Assembly: GCF_005144865.1 (NCBI RefSeq)
Contig: NZ_SWFM01000004.1
Location: 223,109-287,108, forward strand
Origin: Guptibacillus hwajinpoensis
Lineage (GTDB): Bacteria > Bacillota > Bacilli > Bacillales > Guptibacillaceae
DNA: 64,000 nt
Reading direction: 5' to 3'
A model generated the notes under the pieces. It was not told the origin of the DNA. It worked only from the letters and a program-made list of their open reading frames with translations, and ran no database searches. Below are positions 34,653 to 43,672 of this stretch, piece after piece. Numbering within the stretch: the first letter of the stretch is position 1; each line of letters starts with the position of its first letter. The translations under genes were made by a program, and so were the position numbers.

Positions 34653-36881
34653 TTAGCTTGCGCAGCTTTCACAGTCTTCAATATCCACTGATGTACTTCT
34701 TGTGTAATACGTTGTTTTCAATCCTTTTCTCCACGCTGTCATATGAATGTGCAACAAATCCTTCGCTTTAACAGTGCTCTGCACATAGATATTGAACGAT
34801 ATCGATTGATCGATGTGACGCTGTCTAGCAGCATTCTGCTCAATGCTCCAAAGCTGATCAATGTGATAAGCCGATTTGTAATACCAGGTCGTTTCAGGTG
34901 AAAGATCAGGCGCCGTAACAGGAATTTTATAGTTTTTCTTTTCCTCGGAGTATTCTTTCTGGAAAATTGGATCAATAGATGCTGTTGATCCAGCTATTAA
35001 ACTCGTTGAACTGTTAGGGGCAACGGCAAGAAGATAGGCATTTCTGACACCATCCACTTGAACCTTTTCCTTAAGAGACTTCCATTTTTCACTAGAATAA
35101 CCGCGTTGATGAAAGTACTCCCCATTTTGCCAATCAGATCCTTCAAAGAGAGAATAGCTTCCTTTTTCAACAGCAAGCTCATTGCTCGCCTGAATGGTAA
35201 GGTAATTTATCGTTTCATATAATTCGTCCGCATAGTTTGCCGCCTCATGGCTCTCCCAAACTATCCCCTTTTTCGCAAGAAGGTGATGCCAGCCAAAAGT
35301 GCCGAGACCGATGCTTCTATATTTCTCATTTGTAAATTGCGCTTGAGGCACTTCAATCGTATTAATATCAATCACGTTATCCAGCATTCTCACTTGGATG
35401 GGGATTAATCTCTCAAGTACATCAGCTGTAACGGCTCGCCCAAGATTAATACTTGATAGGTTACAAACCACATAGTCACCAGGCGTTTTCGTAATGATAA
35501 TTTTACCGTCTTTGGTGATCTCCTCTTCAACGGTCGTCGCACTCATATTTTGCATAATTTCTGTACAAAGATTTGAGGCATAGATCATACCTGCATGCTT
35601 ATTCGGATTCGCGCGATTGACCGTATCTCGATAGAACATGTATGGCGTCCCAGTTTCCAATTGAGACTTCATAACACGCTTCATAATCTCAATTGCCGGC
35701 ACTGTTTTTCTTGAAAGTTCAGGATGATTCACGCACTGCGCATATTTCACGCGAAACTCTCCTGCTCCTTTTTCTTTGTCATATACATCTTCCAGAGAGA
35801 ACCCCATCACCTGACGTACTTCATGAGGATCAAACAAATGCCAGTCGGCCCGTTCTTCTACCGCTTCCATAAAGATATCTGGTATACAAAGACCAGTAAA
35901 AAGATCATGTGTCCTCATTCGCTCGTCTCCGTTGTTTAACTTCGCATCAAGAAACTCAAAAACATCTTTATGCCAAACATCAAGGTAAACGGCGACTGCT
36001 CCTTGACGCTGTCCTAGTTGATCCACACTAACAGCTGTATTGTTTAATTGCTTCATCCACGGCAAGACACCTGAGGAATTTCCTTTGAATCCTTTAATGT
36101 CACTTCCACGTGAACGAATTTTACCAAGATATGCTCCAATTCCTCCACCATTCTTCGATACCGTAGCGACATCTGTATTGCTGTCATAGATTCCTCTCAG
36201 ACTGTCATCAACAGTATCAATGAAACATGAACTGAGCTGACCATAACTTTTCCCAGCATTAGATAGAGTTGGAGTCGCTACCGTCATATACAAGTTAGAT
36301 AATGCCCAATAGGCTTCCGCTATTAGATCTGCTCGCTGGTCCTTTGGTTCATTCATCATCAGTGTTAGTGCAATCACAAGAAACCGTTCTTGAGGAAGTT
36401 CGTAAGGATTCTTGTTATGATCTGTTGCAAGATAGCGATCAGCAAGCGTCCGCAATCCGATATATGTAAAAAGACTGTCTCTTGAAGGGACTATTAACGC
36501 TGCTGCCTGCTCAATTTCTTTTTGGGAATAAGATTGAAGAAGCTTCGGTGTGTAAATGCCTTCTTCTGTTAGTTTTTGAAGCAGTCGGTAGAAGCTCCCT
36601 TTTCCATAGACACTTGACTCACTTCGGTTGTTTAGTGACGAACAATAAAGCGAGCGAAGGTGAAAAGCAGCCGCAATGTATGTCCAGTCAGGTTCCTCAA
36701 CTGTAATTCGTTCGAGGGAATGTAGAATAAATATGTTCCTGATATCCTCTTCTTCAATTCGTTCTGCCACGCTCATTGTTTTTTCGATAAAGCTATCGCT
36801 CGAAAGCTTAGGGTATCCTTCAATAAGTGTTTTAGCTTCATTCAACAGATCGTTCTTTGTGAATTCTACGATTGAACTCAT
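34653..36881 (-). CDS. nrdA: Ribonucleotide reductase class I, alpha subunit
   Basis: 742 residues. Reduces ribonucleotides to deoxyribonucleotides. Active-site cysteines: GQLSSCFID, the thiyl cysteine in SNLCTEIMQN, and VVCNLSSINLG; APNSSTSLI phosphate loop; C-terminal shuttle cysteines CESC. The N-terminus begins at the four-helix part (FILHSLERITVEEPDWTYIA) with no ATP-cone, so overall activity control by ATP/dATP is probably lost. AGGAG before the ATG. Transcribed behind a cobalamin riboswitch. Confidence 0.95.
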   Translation of the reverse strand: MSSIVEFTKNDLLNEAKTLIEGYPKLSSDSFIEKTMSVAERIEEEDIRNIFILHSLERITVEEPDWTYIAAAFHLRSLYCSSLNNRSESSVYGKGSFYRLLQKLTEEGIYTPKLLQSYSQKEIEQAAALIVPSRDSLFTYIGLRTLADRYLATDHNKNPYELPQERFLVIALTLMMNEPKDQRADLIAEAYWALSNLYMTVATPTLSNAGKSYGQLSSCFIDTVDDSLRGIYDSNTDVATVSKNGGGIGAYLGKIRSRGSDIKGFKGNSSGVLPWMKQLNNTAVSVDQLGQRQGAVAVYLDVWHKDVFEFLDAKLNNGDERMRTHDLFTGLCIPDIFMEAVEERADWHLFDPHEVRQVMGFSLEDVYDKEKGAGEFRVKYAQCVNHPELSRKTVPAIEIMKRVMKSQLETGTPYMFYRDTVNRANPNKHAGMIYASNLCTEIMQNMSATTVEEEITKDGKIIITKTPGDYVVCNLSSINLGRAVTADVLERLIPIQVRMLDNVIDINTIEVPQAQFTNEKYRSIGLGTFGWHHLLAKKGIVWESHEAANYADELYETINYLTIQASNELAVEKGSYSLFEGSDWQNGEYFHQRGYSSEKWKSLKEKVQVDGVRNAYLLAVAPNSSTSLIAGSTASIDPIFQKEYSEEKKNYKIPVTAPDLSPETTWYYKSAYHIDQLWSIEQNAARQRHIDQSISFNIYVQSTVKAKDLLHIHMTAWRKGLKTTYYTRSTSVDIEDCESCAS

Positions 36882-36906
36882 TTAATTCTCTCCTTTTTAA
36901 CCAAAT

Positions 36907-36935
36907 TAAAAAGCTCACCCCGGAAAGAGTGAGCT
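36907..36935 (-). terminator. Intrinsic terminator in the nrdA leader
   Basis: AGCTCAC and GTGAGCT (plus strand reading) with T-run on the minus strand, 25 bp before nrdA. It is the expression platform expected for the riboswitch just upstream: with ligand, transcription stops before nrdA. Confidence 0.8.
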
Positions 36936-37029
36936 AAGAGAAAACGACAAGTTAAGAATGCAGAAAAGCCGCATTCAGTCTGCCATTTCTCATCCTCAAT
37001 CCCCGAAGAATAGAAACGTTCTTGAATAC

Positions 37030-37183
37030 ACGGCAGGTCTACTGGCTTGTGCTTCCTCCTCGGTAAGCCTTCCCGGAGAAATCTCCAGTGGCTTCTTACC
37101 TCGTCCACACGACAGTTGCGGGGACAGCTCCGGATTCAGACCGGATTCCCTATTAAGTCGTTATACGACACCGCATACTCAAT
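37030..37183 (-). promoter_or_regulatory. Cobalamin (B12) riboswitch
   Basis: On the minus strand the diagnostic blocks appear in order: TATGCGGTGTCG, GGGAATCCGGT, GAATCCGGAGCTGTCCCCGC followed by AACTGT (the B12 box region, 37115-37140), GCCACTGGAG with its partner CTCCGGGAAGGC, and AAGCCAGTAGACCTGCC at the 3' end. This is the class I adenosylcobalamin aptamer. Placement before nrdAB means high cobalamin shuts off the B12-independent reductase, which makes sense if the cell also has a B12-dependent class II enzyme (inference). Confidence 0.93.
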
Positions 37184-37292
37184 TAGTTTAATATGATGGA
37201 TTTAACCCATATATAGTATTACGAAATTAAAAAACACACTAAATGTTGATATCCTCATCTTACATCAATCGCTCATCTCATACAAGTCCTAT

Positions 37293-37310
37293 TTTTGCAT
37301 TGATGCAAAA
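37293..37310. promoter_or_regulatory. Inverted repeat in the divergent spacer upstream of nrdA
   Basis: TTTTGCAT-TG-ATGCAAAA, 8-bp perfect arms, between the riboswitch promoter region and the small plus-strand gene at 37414. Possible operator; it is not an NrdR box. Confidence 0.35.
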
Positions 37311-37413
37311 TAAATCCTACTATCATGACTAGAACCTATCACTTTCACTTTGTTAATGCATATATTGTTGGTACTAAAAAAAGTTTCCCTAAGGAAAAAG
37401 GAGGATGAGCATT

Positions 37414-37542
37414 GTGAAGAAACCACTTGATTCTTGCTTTAAAAAACTAGCTGGTTACACACAGCTCTGTCAGAAGATCGGATTACTGAGCGAAGAAGAA
37501 AGCAAAGATATTCTTGAGAAATTAACACAACATAAGCACTAG
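37414..37542 (+). CDS. 42-residue small protein, unknown
   Basis: MKKPLDSCFKKLAGYTQLCQ then KIGLLSEEESKDILEKL. Strong GGAGG; the GTG at 37414 has correct spacing while an in-frame ATG abuts the ribosome site. Its end overlaps the kinase gene stop by four bases on the opposite strand. Unknown family, helical, two cysteines. Confidence 0.5.
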   Translation: MKKPLDSCFKKLAGYTQLCQKIGLLSEEESKDILEKLTQHKH

Positions 37543-38861
37543 TTCGAGTTTGGAAGTGAAATGACAACTCTTGCGCCTACGTCATTGTCACTCGCAAGAA
37601 TGCTGCCTCCATGCTTTTCTACTATTGTTTTTGTAATGGCAAGTCCGATTCCCGAGCCTTTTTGATCGCCTGTAAAGAAACGGTCGAAAACTCGGTCAGC
37701 AGCATCGCCAAAACCCGGTCCATCATCTTGAATTTCGATACAGACAAATTCTTCATTACGATAGACACGAACTTCTATAAAAGCTGATGCAAACCGTAGA
37801 GCATTTCCAATAAGATTGATCAATGCTTGCGTCATTTTGTCAGGATCCATCTTTACATCAAATGACGTTTTATTATTATAATTAAGCTTAATATGATGCT
37901 TATTGGCAAGAGGTCTCATCGTTGTTAAAGCAGTACTTATAACATCATCAACTTCGATTAGTTCATACTTGAAAGCTTCTTCTATCGTCTCAAGTCTTGT
38001 TAAATAGGAAATATCCTGAACAATTTTCTTTAATCGTTGGGTTTCTTTTACGATGATTTCAAGACTAGCATCGATATCGTCTCCAACAATGACTTCATCC
38101 AAAATTCCTTCTGCATTTCCTTGAATAGCCATCAGTGGCGTCTTCAATTCATGTGAGGCATTCTGAAGAAATTCTTTTTGATCAAGATCAAACTTATAGA
38201 GTTGCTCGCTCAAAACTTGAAATGTTTCAGCTAGTTCATTTATTTCATCATTTGTTTTTAGATTTAATGGCTTTTTCTTTTTCCTCATTGAGAACTGTCG
38301 CATGTGCTCAGCGAGTAACGAGATCGGTCCTGTAAGTCCTTTTTGCATAAAGGCTGCTAGAATGACAGCAACAGCTGCGGATGCAATTAAGCTTATGGTC
38401 TGCGATTGTTGAATGATCTGATTAAACCCTGCAAGACTCTCCACTTTTGTGAAAAGCACAACGCTACCAATTTGTTCACCTAATCGCTTAATGGCGACTT
38501 GCTCTGTGACAAAGGACTTACCTTTGTTTTCTTCATATTCTGTTTGAACATCTTCATCTACATTAGAATAAATAACGTCATTATCACGGTTATAAATAAT
38601 AAATTGGGACGAGATTAAGTTACCTGCTAAATCAATTCTTCTTCGATCTAGCCACCCTCCTGGAGATCTTTCTCCATTCCACCGTTTATCTTCTAACATC
38701 TCACTGATTTGAAGACCTTCCTTATGTAGTTGATCTCCTGCTTCACGGACAAGGTATTCTTGAAAAAGGTACCGAAATGAAAAGGTCGTAATTAGAATAA
38801 TAACGGCTATGAGAACAAGATAACTTAGAAATAATTTCGTACCGATATTAAATTTCTTCAT
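37539..38861 (-). CDS. Sensor histidine kinase
   Basis: About 440 residues: TM1 (about 9-29), extracytoplasmic sensor region to about 150, TM2 (about 154-175), HAMP, HisKA with the phosphorylated histidine in NASHELKTPLMAIQG, and HATPase_c with NLIGNALRFA, DDGPGFG and GSGIGLAITKTI. The ATG at 38861 overlaps the end of the regulator gene by 14 bp. Stimulus unknown; envelope stress is plausible given neighbours. Confidence 0.92.
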   Translation of the reverse strand: MKKFNIGTKLFLSYLVLIAVIILITTFSFRYLFQEYLVREAGDQLHKEGLQISEMLEDKRWNGERSPGGWLDRRRIDLAGNLISSQFIIYNRDNDVIYSNVDEDVQTEYEENKGKSFVTEQVAIKRLGEQIGSVVLFTKVESLAGFNQIIQQSQTISLIASAAVAVILAAFMQKGLTGPISLLAEHMRQFSMRKKKKPLNLKTNDEINELAETFQVLSEQLYKFDLDQKEFLQNASHELKTPLMAIQGNAEGILDEVIVGDDIDASLEIIVKETQRLKKIVQDISYLTRLETIEEAFKYELIEVDDVISTALTTMRPLANKHHIKLNYNNKTSFDVKMDPDKMTQALINLIGNALRFASAFIEVRVYRNEEFVCIEIQDDGPGFGDAADRVFDRFFTGDQKGSGIGLAITKTIVEKHGGSILASDNDVGARVVISLPNSN

Positions 38862-39615
38862 CAAGTTTATAACCATACCCCCAAACCGTTACAATCTTTA
38901 CAACTGAGTTAGCCTCTGACATCTTCTTCCGAAGCCGTTTAACGAGGTCATCTATTATTCTTCCGTCGCCTGCATACTGATAGCCCCATATCTTCTCAAT
39001 TAACTTCTCTCTCGTAAAAGGTTGACCTGGATATTGAATAAGATAAGACAGCACGTCGTACTCTTTTGGTGTTAGAACTAATTCTTGATCTTCAACTAAG
39101 ACCTGTCGCTTTTGTTTAAGCAACTGAACGTTCCCAACTTTCCAACCGTCAGATAATGCCTGCTGACCTGTTCCATTTACGCGTTTAAACAGGTTCTTAA
39201 TTCGTACAACAAGCTCTCTTGGGCTAAAAGGTTTCGTTAAATAATCATCAGCACCGAGTTCGAGCCCAAGAATTCGATCAAGCTCTTCGTCTCGAGCCGA
39301 CACAACGATTACTGGTACAGTCGAATGCTTTCTAAGCTGTCTCATTAACTCTAGTCCATCTACTTTCGGCATCATAATATCTAGCACTAATAAATCCGGT
39401 TCAATCGTTTCTAATGCATCAAAAACTTCAGCACCATCAGTAAACGATGATACTTCATGGCCTTCCTTTCTAAGGTACTTCTCTAAAATATCACGTATAT
39501 TCTGTTCATCATCTATTACAAAAATATGAGGAATGTTATTCAACTCCGTTTCTGGGATCCAGATGCGAGAACCTTTTTCATAGTTTATCCTAATGTGAAG
39601 AGGCAGTAAATCCAT
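38848..39615 (-). CDS. OmpR/PhoB-family response regulator
   Basis: Receiver domain (IFVIDDEQN, phosphorylated Asp in LLVLDIMMPKVDG, Lys in DYLTKPFSP) and a C-terminal winged helix (LTPKEYDVLSYLIQ, VWGYGYKLDEEI). The start is doubtful: the ATG at 39615 has no ribosome site and adds about 25 residues absent from the family. CGGAG stands directly before a TTG (39543) and 9 bp before an ATT (39534), which would give a normal N-terminus. Partner of the kinase by overlap. Confidence 0.92.
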   Translation of the reverse strand: MDLLPLHIRINYEKGSRIWIPETELNNIPHIFVIDDEQNIRDILEKYLRKEGHEVSSFTDGAEVFDALETIEPDLLVLDIMMPKVDGLELMRQLRKHSTVPVIVVSARDEELDRILGLELGADDYLTKPFSPRELVVRIKNLFKRVNGTGQQALSDGWKVGNVQLLKQKRQVLVEDQELVLTPKEYDVLSYLIQYPGQPFTREKLIEKIWGYQYAGDGRIIDDLVKRLRKKMSEANSVVKIVTVWGYGYKLDEEI

Positions 39616-39683
39616 CTTAAGTACGTCTTGCTTTTACTATGGCCACTCAATTAAAAAGGATCTTTACTAAAAGATTGTTGTTT

Positions 39684-39860
39684 TTGAAAGTAGTGGTTGA
39701 TTTCCGCTCCTGCCCGCTTTCCTTGGTGCGGGCGCTGAGCCTCCTCGTCGCTAACGCTCCTGTGGGGGTCTCACCTGTCCCGCTAGTCCCGCAGGAGTCG
39801 AGCATCCTTCCGCTCCAATCAACTTTGATATGTGGTTTCTTTACAACAAAAGTCTACGAA
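39684..39860 (+). mobile_element. MITE-like element, variant core
   Basis: AGTGGTTGATTTCCGCTCC, then a rearranged CGCTTTCCTTGGTGCGGGCG, then the standard GAGCCTCCTCGTCGCTAACG and CCCGCAGGAGTCGAGC, ending CCGCTCCAATCAACTTTG. Outer ends are worn. Confidence 0.7.
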
Positions 39861-39932
39861 ATAACTCTTTCAATAAGATTGGTGGACATAATAGTAAAAC
39901 TACTCTTTGCTAATTGGAACGAAAACAATATA

Positions 39933-39962
39933 AAAAAGAGATAGGCGCACCCCTACCTCTTC
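39933..39962 (-). terminator. Terminator of the secreted helical protein gene
   Basis: AAGAG-TAGG and CCTA-CTCTT stem with an A-run on plus that gives T on minus. Confidence 0.65.
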
Positions 39963-39968
39963 CTTTCG

Positions 39969-40499
39969 TTAGCTAAGTTTCTTTATTAACGCATCCATTA
40001 CTTCATTTTTCTTTTGTACAAGCTCGTATGCCTCTGTTCTCTTTTCTTCCATTTGGGCACGTTCAGCCTCATGTGCTGCTTTCTCTTCATCTGTTAACTG
40101 CGGGCGCTCTCCGCTGTCTTTCAATTCTTGCATTTGCGCTTTTCTCTCATCTCGAGCTGCCTGTGCTTCCTCATGAAGGGTCGTTAGCTGAGTGTTAATA
40201 TCCGCTAGCTCCTTCTGAAGCTCATCAACTCCCTCTACGCTTGATGCATCTTGATCTAGTAGTAGATCGATTAGTTGATTCTGTTTGTTATATGTTTCCA
40301 TTATCGCTTCACGGTGTTCAGAATTCTCTTTGAAGTGCCCTCGCTTACCATGATGACCTTTCATTTCTTGACCCTGACTTTGTTCTACAGCTGGCTCTTC
40401 ATTCTCAGCTGAACTGTCATCTGCTGCATAAACATTCGCTCCTGCAATCCCTCCAGCTAGCATTACCGATGCAAACGTACCAATCATCCAATTTTTCAT
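39969..40499 (-). CDS. Secreted helical protein
   Basis: 176 residues. Signal peptide MKNWMIGTFASVMLAGGIAG with the cut after NVYA-A, then an acidic Gln/Glu linker and a His/Lys patch MKGHHGKRGHF, then a long coiled coil (about 70-170) rich in Glu, Gln and Lys. GGGAG at 10 bp selects ATG 40499. The layout recalls Spy/CpxP-type envelope chaperones, but the LTxxQ motifs are missing. Downstream of it is a two-component system, which could control or sense it. Confidence 0.65.
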   Translation of the reverse strand: MKNWMIGTFASVMLAGGIAGANVYAADDSSAENEEPAVEQSQGQEMKGHHGKRGHFKENSEHREAIMETYNKQNQLIDLLLDQDASSVEGVDELQKELADINTQLTTLHEEAQAARDERKAQMQELKDSGERPQLTDEEKAAHEAERAQMEEKRTEAYELVQKKNEVMDALIKKLS

Positions 40500-40601
40500 A
40501 TTCTTCAATCTCCCTTCGTAGGTATCTCTTACAATTTTTATTATGGACAACAAACTACGAAGAAATTTGTAAGAAGTATGTGAAAAGGATGTGAGTTTGA
40601 A

Positions 40602-41687
40602 TCACTTGTCTTTTAACTTTTGGATAATACGGTCATCAAGACTCCGAACATGTAAATCTCGCTGAGGGAAAGGAATTTCAACGCCGTGATCTTCAAGAAT
40701 ACGGTTCAGACGAAAGTTCAGGTTACTCTTCGTTTCGACAGCCGCTTTCGGACTTGAAATCCAAATGAAAAGTTGGAAATCTAGTGAAGAGTCCCCAAAA
40801 CCAAGGAAATTAACAAACGGTTTAGGTGTGTTAAGAACATACATTGATTGCTCCTTCTCATCTTCCGCAACTTGTAAGAGGAGATTTCGAACGAGTTCAA
40901 CATCTGAACCATAGGCAACACCAATTGGAACGACTAGCCTTAGTCTTGAATCACCATAAGAATGATTGACAACTTGCTCTTCAATAAAATAGGAATTCGG
41001 CATAATAATACGCTCATTATCGAGCGTACGGATAATCGTTGCGCGCATATTAATTTTCTCAACATCTCCGATAACATCATTAATGATGACTCGATCGCCT
41101 ACTTTAATTGGTCTTTCAAATAAGATAATCAAACCTGAAATAAAGTTATTCGCGATATTTTGCATACCAAAACCGATACCCACTCCAAGAACCCCGGCAA
41201 AAACAGTTAATGCACTAAGATCAAGACCTACCGTAGTTAAACTAATAACAATAGCAACGACCATTAATGTGTAATGAAAAATACGATTGAACGTAAATCG
41301 CAAGCCAGTATCAAGGCTATATCGATCATAGAGGGGAGGCATTAGAAAAGAAGTAAATATTTTTGAGAGTCTATTCGCTAGTGTGATAATAAACAGCGCA
41401 ATTAGGATAAGGAATAACGAGATCTCAACACTGCCGATTGAAAACAGTTTATTAAACATCCACTTTGTATCAGAGAAATAAAATAACACAAAGAGAAGGA
41501 TCGCATAAACGGTTGTCCAATTAATAAAAGATAATACAGCTGGTCGAATTCCATTCGGATATTGATCTTCCTTGTCTCTTCTTGTAAGCCATAGTTTGAT
41601 AAGAAACCGAATGAAAAAGAGAACACCCATCACGGCTAACGTAATTAGAATATCTCTGATCATCCGGTTATCGATTAAAGTGACCAA
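40602..41687 (-). CDS. MscS-family mechanosensitive channel
   Basis: About 361 residues with four N-terminal spans and the MscS core: pore helix LTVFAGVLGVGIGFGMQNIANNF in part, then the beta domain FERPIKVGDRVIINDVIGD and the C-terminal alpha/beta part (HGVEIPFPQRDLHVRS). Releases solutes on osmotic downshock. AAAGGAG 9 bp before a TTG at 41687 sets the start; the earlier TTG abuts the ribosome site. Confidence 0.92.
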   Translation of the reverse strand: MVTLIDNRMIRDILITLAVMGVLFFIRFLIKLWLTRRDKEDQYPNGIRPAVLSFINWTTVYAILLFVLFYFSDTKWMFNKLFSIGSVEISLFLILIALFIITLANRLSKIFTSFLMPPLYDRYSLDTGLRFTFNRIFHYTLMVVAIVISLTTVGLDLSALTVFAGVLGVGIGFGMQNIANNFISGLIILFERPIKVGDRVIINDVIGDVEKINMRATIIRTLDNERIIMPNSYFIEEQVVNHSYGDSRLRLVVPIGVAYGSDVELVRNLLLQVAEDEKEQSMYVLNTPKPFVNFLGFGDSSLDFQLFIWISSPKAAVETKSNLNFRLNRILEDHGVEIPFPQRDLHVRSLDDRIIQKLKDK

Positions 41688-41798
41688 GACCTGCAACTCC
41701 TTTTTGATGAATTCAGTTATCTTTCATCATACCATTTATTGTGTAACGTTTTCAGCACGAATGTCGTCTAATATAAAAAGAAGCCTGGGGGCGAAATT

Positions 41799-42698
41799 AT
41801 GGGAAGATGGATTCTCTGTTTCAGTATCATTTTGCTACTACTAACAGGGTGTAGCTCAACAGAAGAGCATTCTTCAGAAAGTGCAGATATGGCTGGACCT
41901 GATACTGACGAAATGGATAACAACGCTGGTAAAAGTAAAGAAGCTCCTAGCGATGGGAGTCAATCGCAAAGCAATGAAGTTTCTGAGATTATGCCATTGC
42001 AAGCCGAGCGGAAAGTGATTTTTAACGCAAATCTCTCCTTAACCGTAGAAGATTTACCTCAAGCAACAGATAAACTGAACCAGCTCACTACTTCATACAA
42101 AGGCTACGTCGTTGAAGAAAGCACGTATACCGAAGGGGAATCGGTTTTCGGCTCTATGACTGTTCGAATTCCACAAGGGGAATTCTATTCGTTTCTAGAT
42201 AAAGCAGAAGCAATTGGAAAAGGTGTACCACAAAAGTCGATTACCGGCTCTGATGTGACAGAGCAATACATCGATCTTAATTCTAGACTTAAAGCAAAAG
42301 AAGCCGTTATGAAGAGACTTGAAGGGTTCCTTGAAGAAGCAACGAAAACAGAAGATCTTCTATCCATCTCAAATGATCTCTCACGTGTACAGGAAGAAAT
42401 TGAGCAATTGAAGGGACAAATTAATTATTTAGACAATCAGAGTGAATTCTCTACTGTCACTCTCTCACTCGAACAACAGAAAATCACCGTTCCTACTTTT
42501 GCTGAGAATGAATTTAGTACGCTTGCTGAAGCGAAGAAACTCTTTATGACAACAGCAAACGGATTACTATCTTTTGGGTCAAAAACAATTGTATTCTTGA
42601 TTGGTCTTTCCCCAATATTACTACCACTTATGGCAATAGGCATTTACTTCTTTATCCGCTATCGTAAGAAAACAAAAAAAGCCGATCAGACTTTCTGA
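41799..42698 (+). CDS. DUF4349 lipoprotein
   Basis: 299 residues. Lipoprotein signal (ILLLLTGC lipobox), Ser/Asp-rich linker, DUF4349 domain with the hallmark KVIFNANLSLTVEDL and a coiled coil (about 165-210), and a C-terminal transmembrane helix followed by RYRKKTKK. Tethered at both ends to the membrane; function unknown, possibly envelope surveillance. GGGGGCG before the ATG. Confidence 0.88.
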   Translation: MGRWILCFSIILLLLTGCSSTEEHSSESADMAGPDTDEMDNNAGKSKEAPSDGSQSQSNEVSEIMPLQAERKVIFNANLSLTVEDLPQATDKLNQLTTSYKGYVVEESTYTEGESVFGSMTVRIPQGEFYSFLDKAEAIGKGVPQKSITGSDVTEQYIDLNSRLKAKEAVMKRLEGFLEEATKTEDLLSISNDLSRVQEEIEQLKGQINYLDNQSEFSTVTLSLEQQKITVPTFAENEFSTLAEAKKLFMTTANGLLSFGSKTIVFLIGLSPILLPLMAIGIYFFIRYRKKTKKADQTF

Positions 42699-42707
42699 TC
42701 GGCTTTT
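42677..42707. terminator. Convergent terminator
   Basis: AAAAGCCGATCAGA-CTT-TCTGATCGGCTTTT shared by the DUF4349 gene (+) and the permease gene (-). Confidence 0.9.
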
Positions 42708-42709
42708 CG

Positions 42710-43672
42710 TTATGCGGCCACGTCTCTCTTCGTAAACAATAACCATGATAGTAAGAGAAATACGATTAAGTAAACAAGCAGAGTCACTAGCGAAAAGCCT
42801 AACGTCATGCTATCAACGATTGGAGATCCATCGAAGTAGACACTCAAATCAGTATTAGCAAACAGGATATATTTCACCCAGTCGTATTGGCTTAGGATGT
42901 ACGTTAATTGACTGCCTGTAAACATTAAGAAAATCGCAAGCCCAATCGCAAGAGAAGAGCTTCTGAATATGCTCGATAACATAAAGGCGAATGTGACCAT
43001 CATCAAGAGATCCACACTTGCAAGTGCATATTCTATAACAAAGTGCAGAGCCATACTTGTTTCTGTTACTTCTCCGTTAGAATATGTCAAATAAGGTTGA
43101 TCAATTGATTCAAATCCTAGAAGCAATCCACCAATCAGAAACGAAGATATGTAAAGAATAACAAGAGAAAACAGCGCAAATAGTAGCGTTGCAATAAACT
43201 TTGAAGCTAGTATTTTCGTGCGCGATGCTGGTCGAATGAGGAGTAATTTAATCGTACCCCATGAGTATTCACCGGCTACAATGCCAGCGCCAATGATAAT
43301 CGTAAAGATTGATATCAGCACAACAATCCCAGTTGAATTATTCATGAAGCTCCAAATAGATCCTCTCTCGAGAGGTGGGATATTGTTATCTAATCGGTAC
43401 TCATTGAGTGCAATATCACGCTTTAAGCTATCTTTGTATGCTTTAGGCATTCCTTCAGCAGAATCTTTCAAGATTTTTTCGGACTCCTGAATGGTGTTTT
43501 GAGCATTCGTTCGCCAATCTGTTGACTCATCACTTCCGCTTAAATTCGTGATAATTCCTGCAGTCAGTACAGCTGCAATAATTAGACCAATCATTACCCA
43601 TGTGCCCGGTCTACGATAGATTTTCATATTTTCGTTTTGAATAAGGCGGACAATACTAGACAACCTGCTCAC
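42710..43672 (-). CDS. ABC-2 type permease
   Basis: 320 residues: one N-terminal span (about 25-44), a soluble extracellular segment (45-105), then five spans (GEYSWGTIKLLLIRPASRTK between spans 2 and 3 is the coupling loop typical of this family). Overlaps the ATPase gene by 17 bp, giving an exporter of the bacitracin/lantibiotic-immunity (BcrAB-like) type. Substrate unknown. Confidence 0.88.
   Translation of the reverse strand: MSRLSSIVRLIQNENMKIYRRPGTWVMIGLIIAAVLTAGIITNLSGSDESTDWRTNAQNTIQESEKILKDSAEGMPKAYKDSLKRDIALNEYRLDNNIPPLERGSIWSFMNNSTGIVVLISIFTIIIGAGIVAGEYSWGTIKLLLIRPASRTKILASKFIATLLFALFSLVILYISSFLIGGLLLGFESIDQPYLTYSNGEVTETSMALHFVIEYALASVDLLMMVTFAFMLSSIFRSSSLAIGLAIFLMFTGSQLTYILSQYDWVKYILFANTDLSVYFDGSPIVDSMTLGFSLVTLLVYLIVFLLLSWLLFTKRDVAA

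Noticed and set aside
36878..37108. 76-aa ORF and the 77-aa ORF at 36958-37191 in the nrdA leader
   Set aside because: They lie over the cobalamin riboswitch and its terminator and are not coding.
37200..37260. NrdR box upstream of nrdA
   Set aside because: Only one half-site-like stretch (ACTATATAT); the paired NrdR consensus is not present.
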